Assembly: GCA_021521415.1 (NCBI GenBank)
Contig: JAIQDT010003818.1
Location: 62,001-126,000 of the forward strand
Source: Bidens hawaiensis
Taxonomy: Eukaryota > Streptophyta > Magnoliopsida > Asterales > Asteraceae
Direction of reading: 5' to 3'
Length of the DNA: 64,000 bases
The notes below the pieces were generated by a model that worked only from the letters and a program-made list of their open reading frames with translations, searched no databases and was not told where the DNA came from. Positions 46,901 through 59,394 of the stretch are shown piece after piece. The first letter of the stretch is position 1. Each line of letters starts with the position of its first letter. The position numbers were made by a program, and so were the translations under genes.

Positions 46901-47315
46901 TAACCATGCCATTAAAACATCATATTATTAATAATTACGCATCTTTTTCGGCTTGATCGATCGTCTCTTGCTTGGTTTGATGTTAAAGGTTTCGTTTATC
47001 GTACCGACGTACTAATAAATCGAAATACTTTTTCTGTGCTATAATTCACTTATCCCGAAACATTAATACTTCGTAAACATCACTAAACATTATATATTTC
47101 GTCTATAATGTAATTCCCGATTCGTTCGGGTTTCAATAATCGTTCATTGGTTAATTGTAATTCCAATACGATTCACTATATAATCGAGTATGATTCGTAC
47201 TATGAATCATATATACTCGTATATACGTACTATAACTCATATATAATAAATATTAAATGACACTTAAATAGTATATACCGGCTAGGGTATACCTGGATTT
47301 GCCGGAATCGTTACA
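43973..47315 (-). repeat. 3' LTR of the chromovirus
   Basis: The LTR is 3343 bp. It contains a ten-unit tandem array (44346-44689) and a ~151-bp tandem duplication (46226-46376 and 46377-~46510, each with TTTTAACCGTAAAAAT and TCGGGTTTTCACCC). It differs from the 5' LTR mainly by single substitutions and by array unit order. Confidence 0.93.
44346..44689. repeat. 33-bp tandem array of hairpin units in the chromovirus 3' LTR
   Basis: Ten units each contain CTGGGAACTA(T/C)GTTACCCCAG, whose ends are self-complementary (CTGGG/CCCAG and AAC/GTT), separated by AACAATAATAAC. The first two units have a longer spacer. The sister array is at 53770-54109, also ten units. Confidence 0.93.
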
Positions 47316-47358
47316 TTCTCCCCCCGTTATAAAAATTTCGTCCTCGAAATTTTACACG

Positions 47359-50300
47359 TCAACTACTTCCTTTTGAGGAAATAGGTGGGGGGTACTTCTT
47401 CCGAAATTCATCCTTTCGTTCCCAAGTAAATTCTGGGCCTCGTTGCGAATTCCATCTAACTTTGACCAACGAGATCTTATTGTGTCTAAGTTGCTTGATC
47501 TTACCGTCCACTATTTCAATGGGTTCTTCTACGAAGTTGAGTTTATCATTTATTTGAACACCCTCTAAGGGTAACACCGATGTCTCATCCGCCAGACATC
47601 TTTTCAAGTTTGACACATGGAACACGTTATGAACTGCACTTAGTTCCTCAGGCAGTTCTAATCGGTAAGCTACCGGACCGATTTTTGCAGTGATGCTGAA
47701 TGGTCCAATGTATCTAGGGGCCAACTTCCCCGCCTTTCCAAATCTGACCACACCTTTCCAGGGTGATACTTTCAAATATACCTTTTCCCCCTTCTCAAAT
47801 GACAACGGTTTTCGACGGGTATCGGCATAACTCTTCTGCCGATCCCGCGCGGCTTTCAGGTTGTTCTTAATCTCAAGAATCTTGCTGGTCGTCTCCTGGA
47901 CCAGATCCGATCTAATGACCTACGAGTCACCCACTTCAGACCAGCAAAGTGGTGATCGGCACTTCCGTCCATACAATGCTTCATAAGGTGCTGCCTTTAT
48001 ACTGCTATGGTAGCTGTTATTATAGGAAAATTCAACGAGTGGGAGATGTTGATCCCAATTTCCCTTAAAGTCCAATACGCAGGCACGAAGCAAATCCTCC
48101 AAAGTTTTAATGGTCCTCTCAGACTGACCATCGGTCTGAGGGTGGTAAGCCGTGCTTAGGTCAATACGTGTTCCCAATGCTTCTTGGACAGCTTGCCAAA
48201 GTTTAGAGGTGAAATGGCTATCCCGATCGGAGATGATCGAGATGGGTATGCCATGACGAGACACTATTTCATTTATATAGGTCTGCGCAAGTCTCTCAGT
48301 GTTATAAGTATTCCTAATCGGAATAAAATGTGCCGATTTGGTTAATCGATCCACGATTACCCAAATTGCATCATGACCTCGGGGCGTCTTGGGGAGATGT
48401 GTCACAAAATCCATTGTGATCTGCTCCCACTTCCATTCCGGAATTTCCGGTTGTTGCAACATTCCCGAGGGTTTCTGGTGCTCCGCCTTAACTCTCGCAC
48501 ACGTCGTACACTTGCCGACGTATGTGGCTATATCCTTTTTCATACCTGGCCACCAGTAAAATTCTTTCACGTCCTTGTACATTTTATCTGATCCCGGATG
48601 TATGGAATATTTTGATTTATGTGCTTCGTCCATGATCAAATTACGAAGGTCGTGGAGGGTCGGAATCCAAATCCGATTTTTGAAATAGAGAATTTCGTCC
48701 ACACGCTGTTCGAAATTCTTTTCGTTACCGTAAAGTCCCTCTTTTTCCAATTGTTCCTCTTTCAACGCCTCGCGTTGAGCGACTTGAACCAAATCTGAAA
48801 GGTTCGACTGAACAATCATCCCCAGCGCTCGCACTCGCAATGGCTTAACCCGATCCTTCCTACTCAAGGCATCGGCTACAACGTTAGCCTTGCCGGGGTG
48901 ATAACGGATATCACAGTCATAGTCACTCAGTAACTCGACCCACCTTCGTTGTCTCATATTTAGTTCTTTCTGATCGAATATGTGTTGCAAACTTTTATGA
49001 TCAGTGAAGATGGTGCACTTTGTACCGTAGAGATAGTGCCTCCAGATTTTAAGTGCGAAGATGACTGCTCCCAGTTCCAAGTCATGAGTAGTGTAGTTTT
49101 TCTCATGAACTTTTAACTGTCGAGACGCATAGGCTATGACCTTTTTATTTTGCATCAACACGCATCCTAACCCTTTACGGGATGCGTCACAATATACAAC
49201 AAATCCATCGTCTCCGTCGGGGAGACTTAAGATTGGCGCTTGGCACAATCTTTGCTTTAGCGTTTGAAACGCCGCTTCCTGCTCTTCACCCCAATCATAC
49301 CTTCGATCCTTTTGGGTCAGCAGGGTTAAAGGTTGGGCGATGCTGGAAAAGTTCTCTATAAATCGACGATAGTATCCAGCTAAGCCTAAGAATTGGCGGA
49401 TTTCCTTTGGAGATTTAGGCGCTTGCCAATTCTTAATTGCTTCAACCTTACTCGGATCAATGTGTATTCCTTGGTGGTTTATAACGTGACCGAGGAATTG
49501 CACCTCTTGTAACCAGAAGTTACACTTGGAGAATTTTGCATATAACTTCTCCTGATCCAGGAGCTCTAGAACTAACTTTAAGTGTTGCTCGTGCTCTTCT
49601 TTACTCTTCGAGTATATCAAAATATCGTCAATAAACACGATGACGAATTTGTCAAGATAGGGTTTACAAACTCGGTTCATGAGATCCATGAACACCGCTG
49701 GCGCATTTGTTAGTCCAAAAGGCATAACTAAAAATTCGTAATGGCCGTAGCGAGTCCGGAATGCAGTTTTTGGGATATCCTCCTCCTGGATTCTAACCTG
49801 ATGGTATCCCGATCTAAGATCTATTTTTGAAAAGTAGCTCGCACCTTGTAGTTGGTCGAACAGATCATCGATTCGGGGAAGAGGATACCTATTTTTGATT
49901 GTCAACTTGTTCAATTCCCTGTAATCAATGCACATTCGAAGGCTCCCGTCCTTCTTTTTCACGAATAAAACAGGTGCACCCCACGGGGAATAGCTGGGAC
50001 GAATAAATCCCTTATCCAACAATTCCTGCAACTGGTTGGATAATTCTTGCATCTCGGACGGTGCAAGTCTGTAAGGGGCCTTAGCGACAGGGCCAGCTTG
50101 AGGTAATAAGTCGATTCTGAATTCAACTTGTCGGGTTGGCGGTAATCCAGGAAGTTCTTCTGGGAAAACTTGTGGAAATTCGCGCACCACTGGAATATCA
50201 TCCACCCGTTTCTCCTCAGAATCTGTGGCCGTCAAGCTTGCTAGATACGCCACACATCCTTGGCGTATATATTTTAACGCCTTGAGGTGGGATATAAATG

Positions 50301-52059
50301 GCATCATATTGCCCGACTCATCACCCTGCACTAATACTTCTTCGTCATCCGACACCCGGATCTTGACGACTTTCTTTTCACAATTTATTTCTACCTTGTT
50401 GCGTGCTAACCAATCCATTCCCACTATCACATCAAAACTACCCAGTTCTACCGGTAACAAGTCAATCAGAAAGGATTGTTCGTTTAGAATAAAAGGACAA
50501 TTCCGAACGATTTGATTGACTATTATGGTCTTACCGTTAGCGACTTCTACGGTATAGGGTTCTATGGATTCACTAACCGGCATGTTTGCTATTAATAGGA
50601 ATTTAACGGAGACAAAACTTCTATCAGCACCCGTATCAAATAATACTGAAGCGTAATGGTCAGAAACAAGGAATGTACCTGTCACTACGCTGGGGTCCTG
50701 GCGTGCTTCGCTCGCCCCTATCACGAAAGCTCGGCTTCTCGCCGGGTTGGACGACGATGCCTGACCCGTGGGTTGTCTCCCGTTTCCTCCCTGGTTCAGT
50801 TTCGGGCAGTTCCTTTTGAAGTGATCCGTGCTGCCGCATTCGTAGCAAGCACGGCTAGTGGTCACCATCTGGTTTCCTTGCGGGTTCTGCTGTCGGGCTG
50901 GTTGAGTCCTAAATGGTTGTGCACGAATCGGTTGCGGTTGTCGGTTCAGGTTGTTCAGATTTATCTTACAATTTGGTGCGTAGTGTCCAATCCTGCCACA
51001 CCGGTGGCACACCACCTCTTTGCACACGCCACCATGGTGATAACCACATTTCCCGCACCTAGGAAACGTTCCTTTATGCGGTTCTTGCCTTCCGCCCGAA
51101 CTAGTCATGGCATAGCTCTGGGCAGCAGGCCTAGCTCGTTTGCTTTGCTGCTTTTCCTGGATTCTATGATCATGTGTACCCCGTTTTCCCCCAGCGGATT
51201 CTCCTGTCACCTTTAGTGATCCGCTCCGCAAGAAATCATACGTGACAATGCCAGCCTGTGTCACTGCACTTTCATACGTCCGGTGTCCCCCCGCGTTGAC
51301 TATACTCCTCACTACTGGAGTAAGTCCCCAAATATAACGTTCCACCCTCTTCGTCTCCGGGGTGACCAACCACGGTACTAATCGTGAGAGTTCATTAAAC
51401 CGATTGGTATAACCCAAGTGGTCCGCCCCCTTCATCTCCAGATTCCACAACTCATTTTCCAGTTTCTGCAATTCATTCTTTGGGCAGAAATGTTCCAACA
51501 CAAGAGCCTTAAGCTCCGCCCAGGTCATATGGTTTGTCGCTGCCTGACCTCGAGTCTGTACTATGGTGTTCCACCTTGTCAAGGCATGGTCTGTGAATGT
51601 ACAGGTGGCGTACTTAACGACACAATCCTCGGGACAGTTGCTAATATTCACCACTGATTCTATTTTCTCTATCCATTTAACTAACCCATTCGTTCCTTCA
51701 GACCCGCTAAACTCTAATGGCTTGCACAACATAAAATCCTTGATCGAACATCCCCTGGATGCACGAATTGGTTCAGTACGGTTTGTCTCTACCGTAGGTA
51801 TAGGGCCATGGCTGTCAGTAACGACCACCCTAGGCGGTGCGTCATTACTCGGAATAGTGTTATCATTCCTTGGAGGATTAGCATTTTGTTCCCCGTCAGT
51901 ATTTATGGGCGTTTGATTGCTCGGAGGGGTTGGATTGGTCGAGTTGTTGATACTGGCGGCGATGCGCGATACTATATCCGGTATCGCCGCCTCCAACTGT
52001 TGAGCAATCAAACGGCTCACATCTACTTCCGATATTTTCGTTGATCGTTTCGGTGCCAT
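47359..52059 (-). pseudogene. gag-pol: Chromovirus gag-pol polyprotein, interrupted by one TAG at 47920-47922
   Basis: The start is taken at MAPKRST (52059); an upstream in-frame Met at 52074 is less typical. Approximate residues: Gag core 85-250, zinc knuckles [14 protein letters not shown] (about 350) and [14 protein letters not shown] (about 410), protease [10 protein letters not shown] (about 475). RT follows with [10 protein letters not shown] and catalytic FIDDILIYS (about 805), then RNase H ([10 protein letters not shown], about 958). Integrase has an HHCC finger (1150-1190) and D,D,E residues in [18 protein letters not shown] and [16 protein letters not shown]. After WSEVGDS a TAG stops translation. 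The same frame continues for 187 codons with the integrase C-terminus (GEKVYLKVSPWKG) and a chromodomain (VRWNSQRGPEFTWE) to the stop at 47359. Gln is usual at the stop position, so CAG-to-TAG is likely. Confidence 0.93.
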
Positions 52060-52074
52060 TCTACACAACATCAA

Positions 52075-53396
52075 GAAATACGTATAATCAATACCATTTC
52101 AAATTATAAAACACAATACATATTTCATTCATTAGTAAACATTGATACATATTACACAAACATCAGTTTACATACTTTCCAGTCAACATTACACAACTAA
52201 GTTTTAATACAAGGGCCCTATGTCGGTATCATCTTGACATAACCCGTAAAAGGGTCAGTGCTTGAATGATACCCAAAAGTATCTATAAAAATATGCCCCA
52301 AAAGAGACCCACCCTAGGGGCCAGTGGTTGTATCATAACTAAACAAGATTCACTCCGTGTTAGTATCACCACTAACTACTTACACAGAGTATCAAAAAAA
52401 ATGGTCCCTGACTATCCCCATCCAAACATAACTACTAAACACGGTGGTATGCCCACCACATCATCACTGCCACCAACGCCACCACTACTGCCATCACCCC
52501 CCGGAGCCACGCCTCCAACCGCTGAACCATCAATAGGGAGTACGAGCACTCCCTTGTCAAACTGTCGATTGCATACTGGCAATCCAGTATGCGGTCACCA
52601 AGGTACACCCGTCTCTGTACCCCCACGGTCAGGGCGGCTGAGTGCTCATTTACTTGCTCTGTGAGCACTCGTAGCCAGGCTGCCGCATCCCGCTCCTGTC
52701 TCGGAAGGCCCCAGACAGGTAGAGCCATCGGCTCGGGCTGAGATGAGGACTCTCCCCGACGAGTAGCAGGGCGGGGTGGGGGAGAGGTCGGTGGGACACG
52801 CGGAATGCTGATCCGCGCCGTAAGGCGGGGACCAAATCCCGGAGGGACAGAGGTGGCCTGCGGTGCGAGTGGAGTAGGGGATCTGACGATCCGGGCCGGG
52901 GAGGACTGGCTCGAGCTCCTGTGACTCGCCTCGCTAGACTCGGAGTCGGATGACACGTGTAGGCTCCCGGAGTTTCCGGGGCTAACCTCCTCCGGATCCT
53001 CCTCTACTGATAAGCTATGCGGGCTTGACATTTTTACCTGCACACAAGTTAACAAGCATATAGTTCTTTCCATAGTGTAATTCATAATCAAATTAATACA
53101 TACTTATTTATACAACTTTAACACATAATAATATTATCATATATTTACCCATATGTTGCCAATTTTACCTATTTAAAGTTCCTCGTGACTTCCCCTGAAT
53201 TCTCCCGTGCAGACAAGTCTGTTATTATGTTCCGGACCATAATAACTCACTTGTCCATCCAAGTTCATCCAGATCCCGTCACAATAAATTATTAGTTGAT
53301 ATTCAGATCCTATAATACTTGAGCTACTGGTTATATTTTAGGTATCTCTTTCAGACATCCTAATTCTTTATAACCAATGGCTCTGATACCAAGTTC
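52075..53396 (-). other. Chromovirus leader with primer-binding site (contains the extra ORF)
   Basis: The PBS is at 53380-53391 (plus-strand GCTCTGATACCA), separated from the LTR by five bases. About 365 bp of apparently non-coding DNA separates it from the extra ORF, and about 375 bp separates that ORF from gag. CAG/GTAAAA just before the extra ORF start resembles a splice donor. Confidence 0.8.
52435..53031 (-). CDS. Extra ORF upstream of gag in the chromovirus, 198 aa, function unknown
   Basis: It lies between the 5' LTR and gag on the sense strand. It starts MSSPHSLSVEEDPEEVSPGN (53031, A at -3); an upstream in-frame Met would add 20 residues. The first ~60 residues are Ser/Glu-rich. 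A Pro-rich middle follows (PPGFGPRL, VPPTSPPPRPATR), then a likely helical part (AAWLRVLTEQVNEHSAALTVGV...DCQYAIDSLTREC). The last ~25 residues are hydrophobic (AVVVALVAVMMWWAYHRV), like a C-terminal membrane anchor. The frame is fully open despite its GC-rich content. I do not recognise it; it is not Gag, protease or a known RNA-binding domain. Confidence 0.6.
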   Translation of the reverse strand: MSSPHSLSVEEDPEEVSPGNSGSLHVSSDSESSEASHRSSSQSSPARIVRSPTPLAPQATSVPPGFGPRLTARISIPRVPPTSPPPRPATRRGESSSQPEPMALPVWGLPRQERDAAAWLRVLTEQVNEHSAALTVGVQRRVYLGDRILDCQYAIDSLTRECSYSLLMVQRLEAWLRGVMAVVVALVAVMMWWAYHRV

Positions 53397-56300
53397 TGTA
53401 ACACCCCGTAACCGCAGCGGAAACGTACACGGGATGCAACAGACACATCTAATATCAACAGCATTGCTTATAAAGAAAATACCACTACATTAATTTATAA
53501 CATATTACATTGTTGCGAGTTTCGTTACTGTCTAGGTGTTACACACATATTTTACCGATAAGACATTAATATATTCATTACAAAATATAGAGCAGCAAGC
53601 TTCCAACAGGTAGCACAGATAGTTAAGCACATATCAGTCATTCCAACTTGGGCATACCTAGAAAACATGTAAAGAAAACGGGTCAACTACGAATAGTTGG
53701 TGAGTTTCACTAATTTAAATAAACACTGACAGATCATTTTAATAACCATTTATTAGCAATGTAATTATGCTGGGAACTATGTTACCCCAGAACATTTCCA
53801 TTAATCTTCTGGGAACTAAGTTACCCCAGAACAATAATAACCTCTGGGAACTACGTTACCCCAGAACAATAATAACCTCTGGGAACTACGTTACCCCAGA
53901 ACAATAATAACCTCTGGGAACTACGTTACCCCAGAACAATAATAACCCCTGGGAACTATGTTACCCCATAACAATAATAACCTCTGGGAACTACGTTACC
54001 CCAGAACAATAATAACCCCTGGGAACTATGTTACCCCAGAACAATAATAACCCCTGGGAACTATGTTACCCCAGAACAATAATAACCTCTGGGAACTATG
54101 TTACCCCAGAACAATTCCACACGATAAACAATTTATAAATTCTATGCATCAAACCATATATATATAAATATGCAAGTGTTTCCATACGATCGGTATGTAC
54201 TTAAATATTTTAACAAAGACATGTTTTCCGCCCCGGGAAAATATTTAAAACAGTTCAGTAAAAGGGGCTTGTGAAAACTCACCTTTTTGTGAGTCGGTGG
54301 GTAATACAATGAACAGCTACGTGCCTGGATCTGTAATATAATATCTAGTCGTTACTATATAATTCCCGTAAATTAAATCTATGTCAATCGGTACGTCTGG
54401 GGACATTGTTAACCCAGTACTGTACTCGATCCGGGGACAATGTTGACCCCGTGACACTTCTAAGGACTCAGATTGTGACATTGCTTAGAGTTTGACAGCC
54501 AAAATTATCATTTTTATGTTTTCTTCGATTCGCGTGCCTAGCACGGTTATCCGTTTTTAAGTTTCAAAAATGAGTTTGACCACACCCGACCCGAAAATGG
54601 TGTTTGACTGTTAATTTAGTTAAAGTGATGAAATTAGAGCTCGGTTTGGTCACCCCGTTTGGCCGCGGGGCCCGTTTCCGTCATTTAGGTGCCGGAAACA
54701 GTAAAATCGGGTGAAATTACCCAAATCATCCGAATTATTTTCGGATGATTTTCTTTTATTTAATTTACTTAGTATTATGAAAATGGTCTATTTTTAGGTT
54801 TTTATATACCAGTCAGCTCGCTTATGCGAGTTTTGCCGGTTTACACGTTTTAAGCTTTAAAAATTTGTTTTTATGTCCTTTTTAGCACAAATAATTACCT
54901 GTTTAGTCTCGGGTCTTGAAATTTTGCACAAAACTTATTTTGACAGTAATAAATTTTATAAAAATTTTCCAGATTTATTTTTTTTATATTTACATTTATT
55001 TATCTATTTTTAAACACTATTAAAACACTAAATATGTCAAAAATACCAAAAGACTTTAGAAAAATCCCAAATTTTTCCGGGATGATCCCTGCCATCCTCA
55101 TAACTCCCTGGAATTTTTCCAGAACCCAAAACTCATTTTTCAAGCCATTTTCACAAAAACCGAGCTAGAAAGCCCTAGAACTCGTTTTACCGAAAAGCCC
55201 CTTTAGACTTCTCCAACTGAGCTCAAATTTTGTGTGTGACTTTTATATGTTATAAAAAGCTTATCCTAAATTTTCCAGAATTTTTCATCAAGTTTAGCTA
55301 TTTTTCACCATTTTTGGCCAAAACCGAGCATTAAATTCACCAAATATTCATCTTTTATCCAAAAATTACCAAAAATTCACAGATCTCATATTTTCATGTG
55401 TAGATCATCTCTGTGAAATTTCGTGACCCAACTCTAAGCACATTACAATCTGTCCAAATTCACTAAATCACACGAAAACCGAACTATCTTGTGTTTTCTA
55501 GCGTTAGATCGCAAAGATCTTGGTTTCTAGCCTTTGCTAGCCACTAGATACAACACTTACAAGCACAATAACACTATACCAAGCAAGTTACACCAACAAT
55601 CAAACCATTTCTTTCATAGTGTCGGTTTTGATATAAAAACAAAGGTTTTAACCGTAAAAATCCGTTCTCGACTCTTTTTACTCATTTCTTGGACCAAGAT
55701 CCCTTGTATAACATGTATACATCTCTTGATCATGCAAGAGTCGGTTTCATCTCGGGTTTTCACCCGTCTTTCACTTGGAAATTCATTTTTTAAAGATTTT
55801 AACCGTAAAAATTCGTTATAAACTCTTTTAACTCATCACTTGGATCAAGATCCTTTGCATAACTTGTATACATCACTTGATCATGCGAGAATCGGTTTCA
55901 ACTCGGGTTTTCACCCATTTTTACATTTGAAACCTCCTTTTCTCAAGATCATGAAGTTGGAAACAAGATTTAAACATTAAAGCATGTGTTATACCTTGTG
56001 TTCTTGGTTTGGATCAAGGGTTTTTTGGTTGAAGGTTTGAAGGTTTGAAAGATTTGAGAGAGTTTGTGATGAAAAAAAAGAAAAATGAATGATAATTTGG
56101 AGTAAAGGGACCGATCAGTCCAAGTAATGGGTGGGGGTGGGCCCCACAACTTCAATATTAGCCACATATTCGGATTTCCGTAATCCGGATAATGTTTTGG
56201 ATAATCTGGCTCAGTTCGTTTCTCGTTAAAACTTGTAATTCGGCTTAAAACGAGCCTAAAATGGTTGTTTTTCGGGTTAAAATAAAATTTACATAAAACC

Positions 56301-56737
56301 GACTTAAAAACTTTAAAAACTTAAACCATGCCATTAAAACATCATATTATTAATAATTACGCATCTTTTTCGGCTTGATCGATCGTCTCTTGCTTGGTTT
56401 GATGTTAAAGGTTTCGTTTATCGTACCGACGTACTAATAAATCGAAATACTTTTTCTGTGCTATAATTCACTTATCCCGAAGCATTAATACTTCGTAAAC
56501 ATCACTAAACATTATATATTTCGTCTATAATGTAATTCCCGATTCGTTCGGGTTTCAATAATCGTTCATTGGTTAATTGTAATTCCAATACGATTCACTA
56601 TATAATCGAGTATGATTCGTACTATGAATCATATATACTCGTATATACGTACTATAACTCATATATAATCAATATTAAATGACACGTAAAAAGTATATAC
56701 CGGCTAGGGTATACCTGGATTTGCCGGAATCGTTACA
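53397..56737 (-). repeat. 5' LTR of the chromovirus
   Basis: This 3341-bp LTR is near-identical to 43973-47315. The hairpin-unit array is at 53770-54109 and the ~151-bp duplication at about 55646-55930. Confidence 0.93.
53770..54109. repeat. 33-bp tandem array of hairpin units in the chromovirus 5' LTR
   Basis: Ten units. Compared with the 3' LTR it has one long-spacer unit instead of two and one more ACG-type unit, a net difference of 4 bp. Confidence 0.93.
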
Positions 56738-59394
56738 CAAATAACGTGGCAGGTAAATGTAACATTTAACCAACGAAGTATGAACATGTAAATTGATAAC
56801 GTATTGAGTTCTAGAATAGCTTAGATAAACGAAACTTTTAAGTATCAAAATACCATGATGTTTAACAAATGGAAATCTCCGAAAGAATGCAGCGCAATTA
56901 ACGGTAACATGGAGGTGAAATGAAGTGAACATTACAACATATAAATTAATAATTTGAAATAAAACGGATAAACGAAATTCTATATTCACATTATTAAAAT
57001 CCATTTAAGTTTGTGAAAGAAAAGTTCCAATAGCAACCTTGTGTTTATCAAAGTGAAAAATTGAAATTTCGAAATCAAAATAAAGCATTGATTCCAGATT
57101 GATGAAACCAAGAACAACATAATGGTTTAAAAAAAAACATCGAGTGAAAGAGAAGTACACGAATAAACAAAATAATTTGTGTATAACATAATATAAACTC
57201 GACATGCACATGGGACACAGTCCCGGTTCTAAGTAAACGAATTCGTTTGGAGAGAAGCGGTCACCTATAGTAAAATGTAGAAATAAAATGAAAATACGGT
57301 TTCTATTAGGTAGCTATACATACATGTTCATAGTCTCAATTTTCACTTAACGGTTACGTTTTAAGAAAAATGGGTCATAGACCACGAGATTTGAAATAAC
57401 AAACGTAAACCGATTTAATAAAGCGAATAAGAATGATGTACGAATTCACTTTTCGTAAAAATACAAACGAATATGGATCAAAGACCAATGAACAATAAAA
57501 ATAAACTTCGTAACCAATATTCTAAAGAAGTGGATATAAAAAATAACTTTGGGTACGTCCGAAAAATACGTGAAGAAGAAGTTAAAGAAAAGAAAATGTA
57601 GCTTGCGACGCTTGTCTTCTCGAATGCAGGTTTGTTTGTGGCATGAAAGTTGACGTGGGATGGTGCCATGATTTCTTAGCCGAAACTCATTGGCGTTAAC
57701 GGAGGGGAAAGAAGGGAAGGAATATATTATATATTTTAATTTAAGAAAATCGGTTGTAAATCGTGGTGTTTTTTTTATATCTCATGGTGAAATAAGATTA
57801 TTTTATTTTAGTTAGGCAAAAGGTTTTTATCTAGCGCTAAAACTTGAGAATTTTATGAAATCCTTAACGTAAAAATAAATGTTTTCTTTTAGCTAGCGGC
57901 CTAGGAAAAAGATTGTCGGATAACCTGACTTGTTGAAAGAAATATAGCCTCAAAAGGGCTTAAGGTTTGTTTGAAACAAAAAGTTTACTTTAAATACGGT
58001 TTGAAATAATAATTACATTATTATTAGAGGTGACGATAATACTAGTAATAATAATATTACTAATCATAATAATAATAATAATAAAAATAGTATTGAATGA
58101 AAAAAAATAGTTTCAAAATGGCTTAAAACTTGTTTGAAGCAAATATTTTACTTTAAATATTATAATGATAGTGATGATGATACTAGTAATAATAATATTA
58201 CTAATATCTATAATAATAAAAATATTAACAATAATAATAATAATTCAAATAATAACCATATTGATAATTACCGTAATAATAATAATGATAATGACGGTGA
58301 TGGTACTAATACAAATAGTAGTAGTAGTAATATTAGTAATGGTGATAATATTAATAACTTTAATAATAATAATAATAGAGGTAATAAATTCTTTTTAAAG
58401 AAAATCAATTTGACTGAAGATTAAAATAACTAAGGATTTGGGATTAGGCGCGATGCGTTAGTAAAAGAAATAAAATGTAGGGAGGTATGCAAAAGAAAAT
58501 ATATACGAGTTTGATAAGTTTTGTAAAGATCTAAGTATTGGAACCGAAAAATCGTGTAAGGTCGACAAAGGATGCGGGGTGAGGATATTGCATGGCGGAA
58601 ACAAGTTAGGCCTTTCAAAGTATAGCGGGTGTGCTAGGGTCACCACAATGATAGCAGGCTTGAAGCATGAGGTCAAACATGTGATTGAGACAAATGGTTA
58701 GGTACAGGTCTTGCAGATGAGTGAGTGGCGTTGAGTTTGGGTGGGGTTTAGCAATAAGTGGTAATTGAATCCACCACATATTGAAGTATATCAACGTTTC
58801 AGGGAAGTAAAGTGGTGGGATTTACACATACTGTACAAAGGGTGTGTTTCAGTGCGAGGCTACTCGGTTGTGTTTAGCTTGCGTTTCCAAGAATGGTGTT
58901 GGTTTGAATTTAAATTTACTATAGCGATGAAGGTGGGTATGGTTAATCGTGGGGTGATTGGGATCGCAGAGGCCATTTGCTTGATAACTCGGATTGTCAT
59001 TTTGTGGGTTTTGTGTGACAACTAGGAAAAAGAGAAGGCATGATACGAAACATGAAGAATTCACGTGACTTGGAACGTAAGTATGAAAACGACTAATAGA
59101 TACATCAATAAAAACAAGTACAGAAAAGGAATCGCATGAAACAAATATGAAATCGAAATTGGAATCCCCATGAAACGTCATGAGTTTTCACCTTTCAATA
59201 AACGAAAACCTCATAAATTATTGAATAATCATATGGAAAAAGTATTAAACTTAACAATAAATAGTGAAATCGAATTGAAAATCGAGTGTTCATGAACTAC
59301 CCTATGACAAACTGAAAATCTTTCTTACTTTTTCAGGCTCTCATCACGACTTGACTCAAATTTTCGGGACGAAAATTCTTTAACATGGGAATGA
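56738..59394. other. Decayed retroelement sequence, no intact gene; trinucleotide runs
   Basis: This continues element B after the chromovirus and then probably the 3' internal end of element C. AAT/GAT/AGT trinucleotide runs fill 58021-58075 and 58165-58400 and give spurious open frames rich in Asn or Ile. Near 59361 the plus strand reads TTTTCGGGACGAAAATTC, the usual end of chromovirus pol, directly before the LTR at 59395. I see no other coding domain. Confidence 0.55.

Larger units (their letters stand above)
43973..56737 (-). mobile_element. Tekay/Del-like chromovirus (Ty3-Gypsy), structurally complete, 12.8 kb
   Basis: LTRs at 43973-47315 and 53397-56737 have termini TGTAAC/GTTACA. The duplication CAAA (43969-43972 and 56738-56741) may include a shared fifth base. 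The primer-binding site is at 53380-53391 and a G-rich polypurine tract at 47316-47326 (minus-strand GGGGGGAGAA). The gag-pol encodes a chromodomain, and an extra ORF precedes gag. The LTRs look over 99% identical by eye (roughly two dozen substitutions), so insertion was recent. Very long LTRs with a chromodomain fit the Tekay lineage. The copy is disabled only by one premature stop that I can see. Confidence 0.93.

Noticed and set aside
50656..51216. 186-codon plus-strand frame
   Set aside because: It is opposite the gag-pol coding strand and has no domain; a shadow of the zinc-knuckle region.
58134..58424. Asn-rich (or Ile-rich in the other frame) open frame
   Set aside because: It is a by-product of AAT/GAT/AGT trinucleotide runs with no domain.
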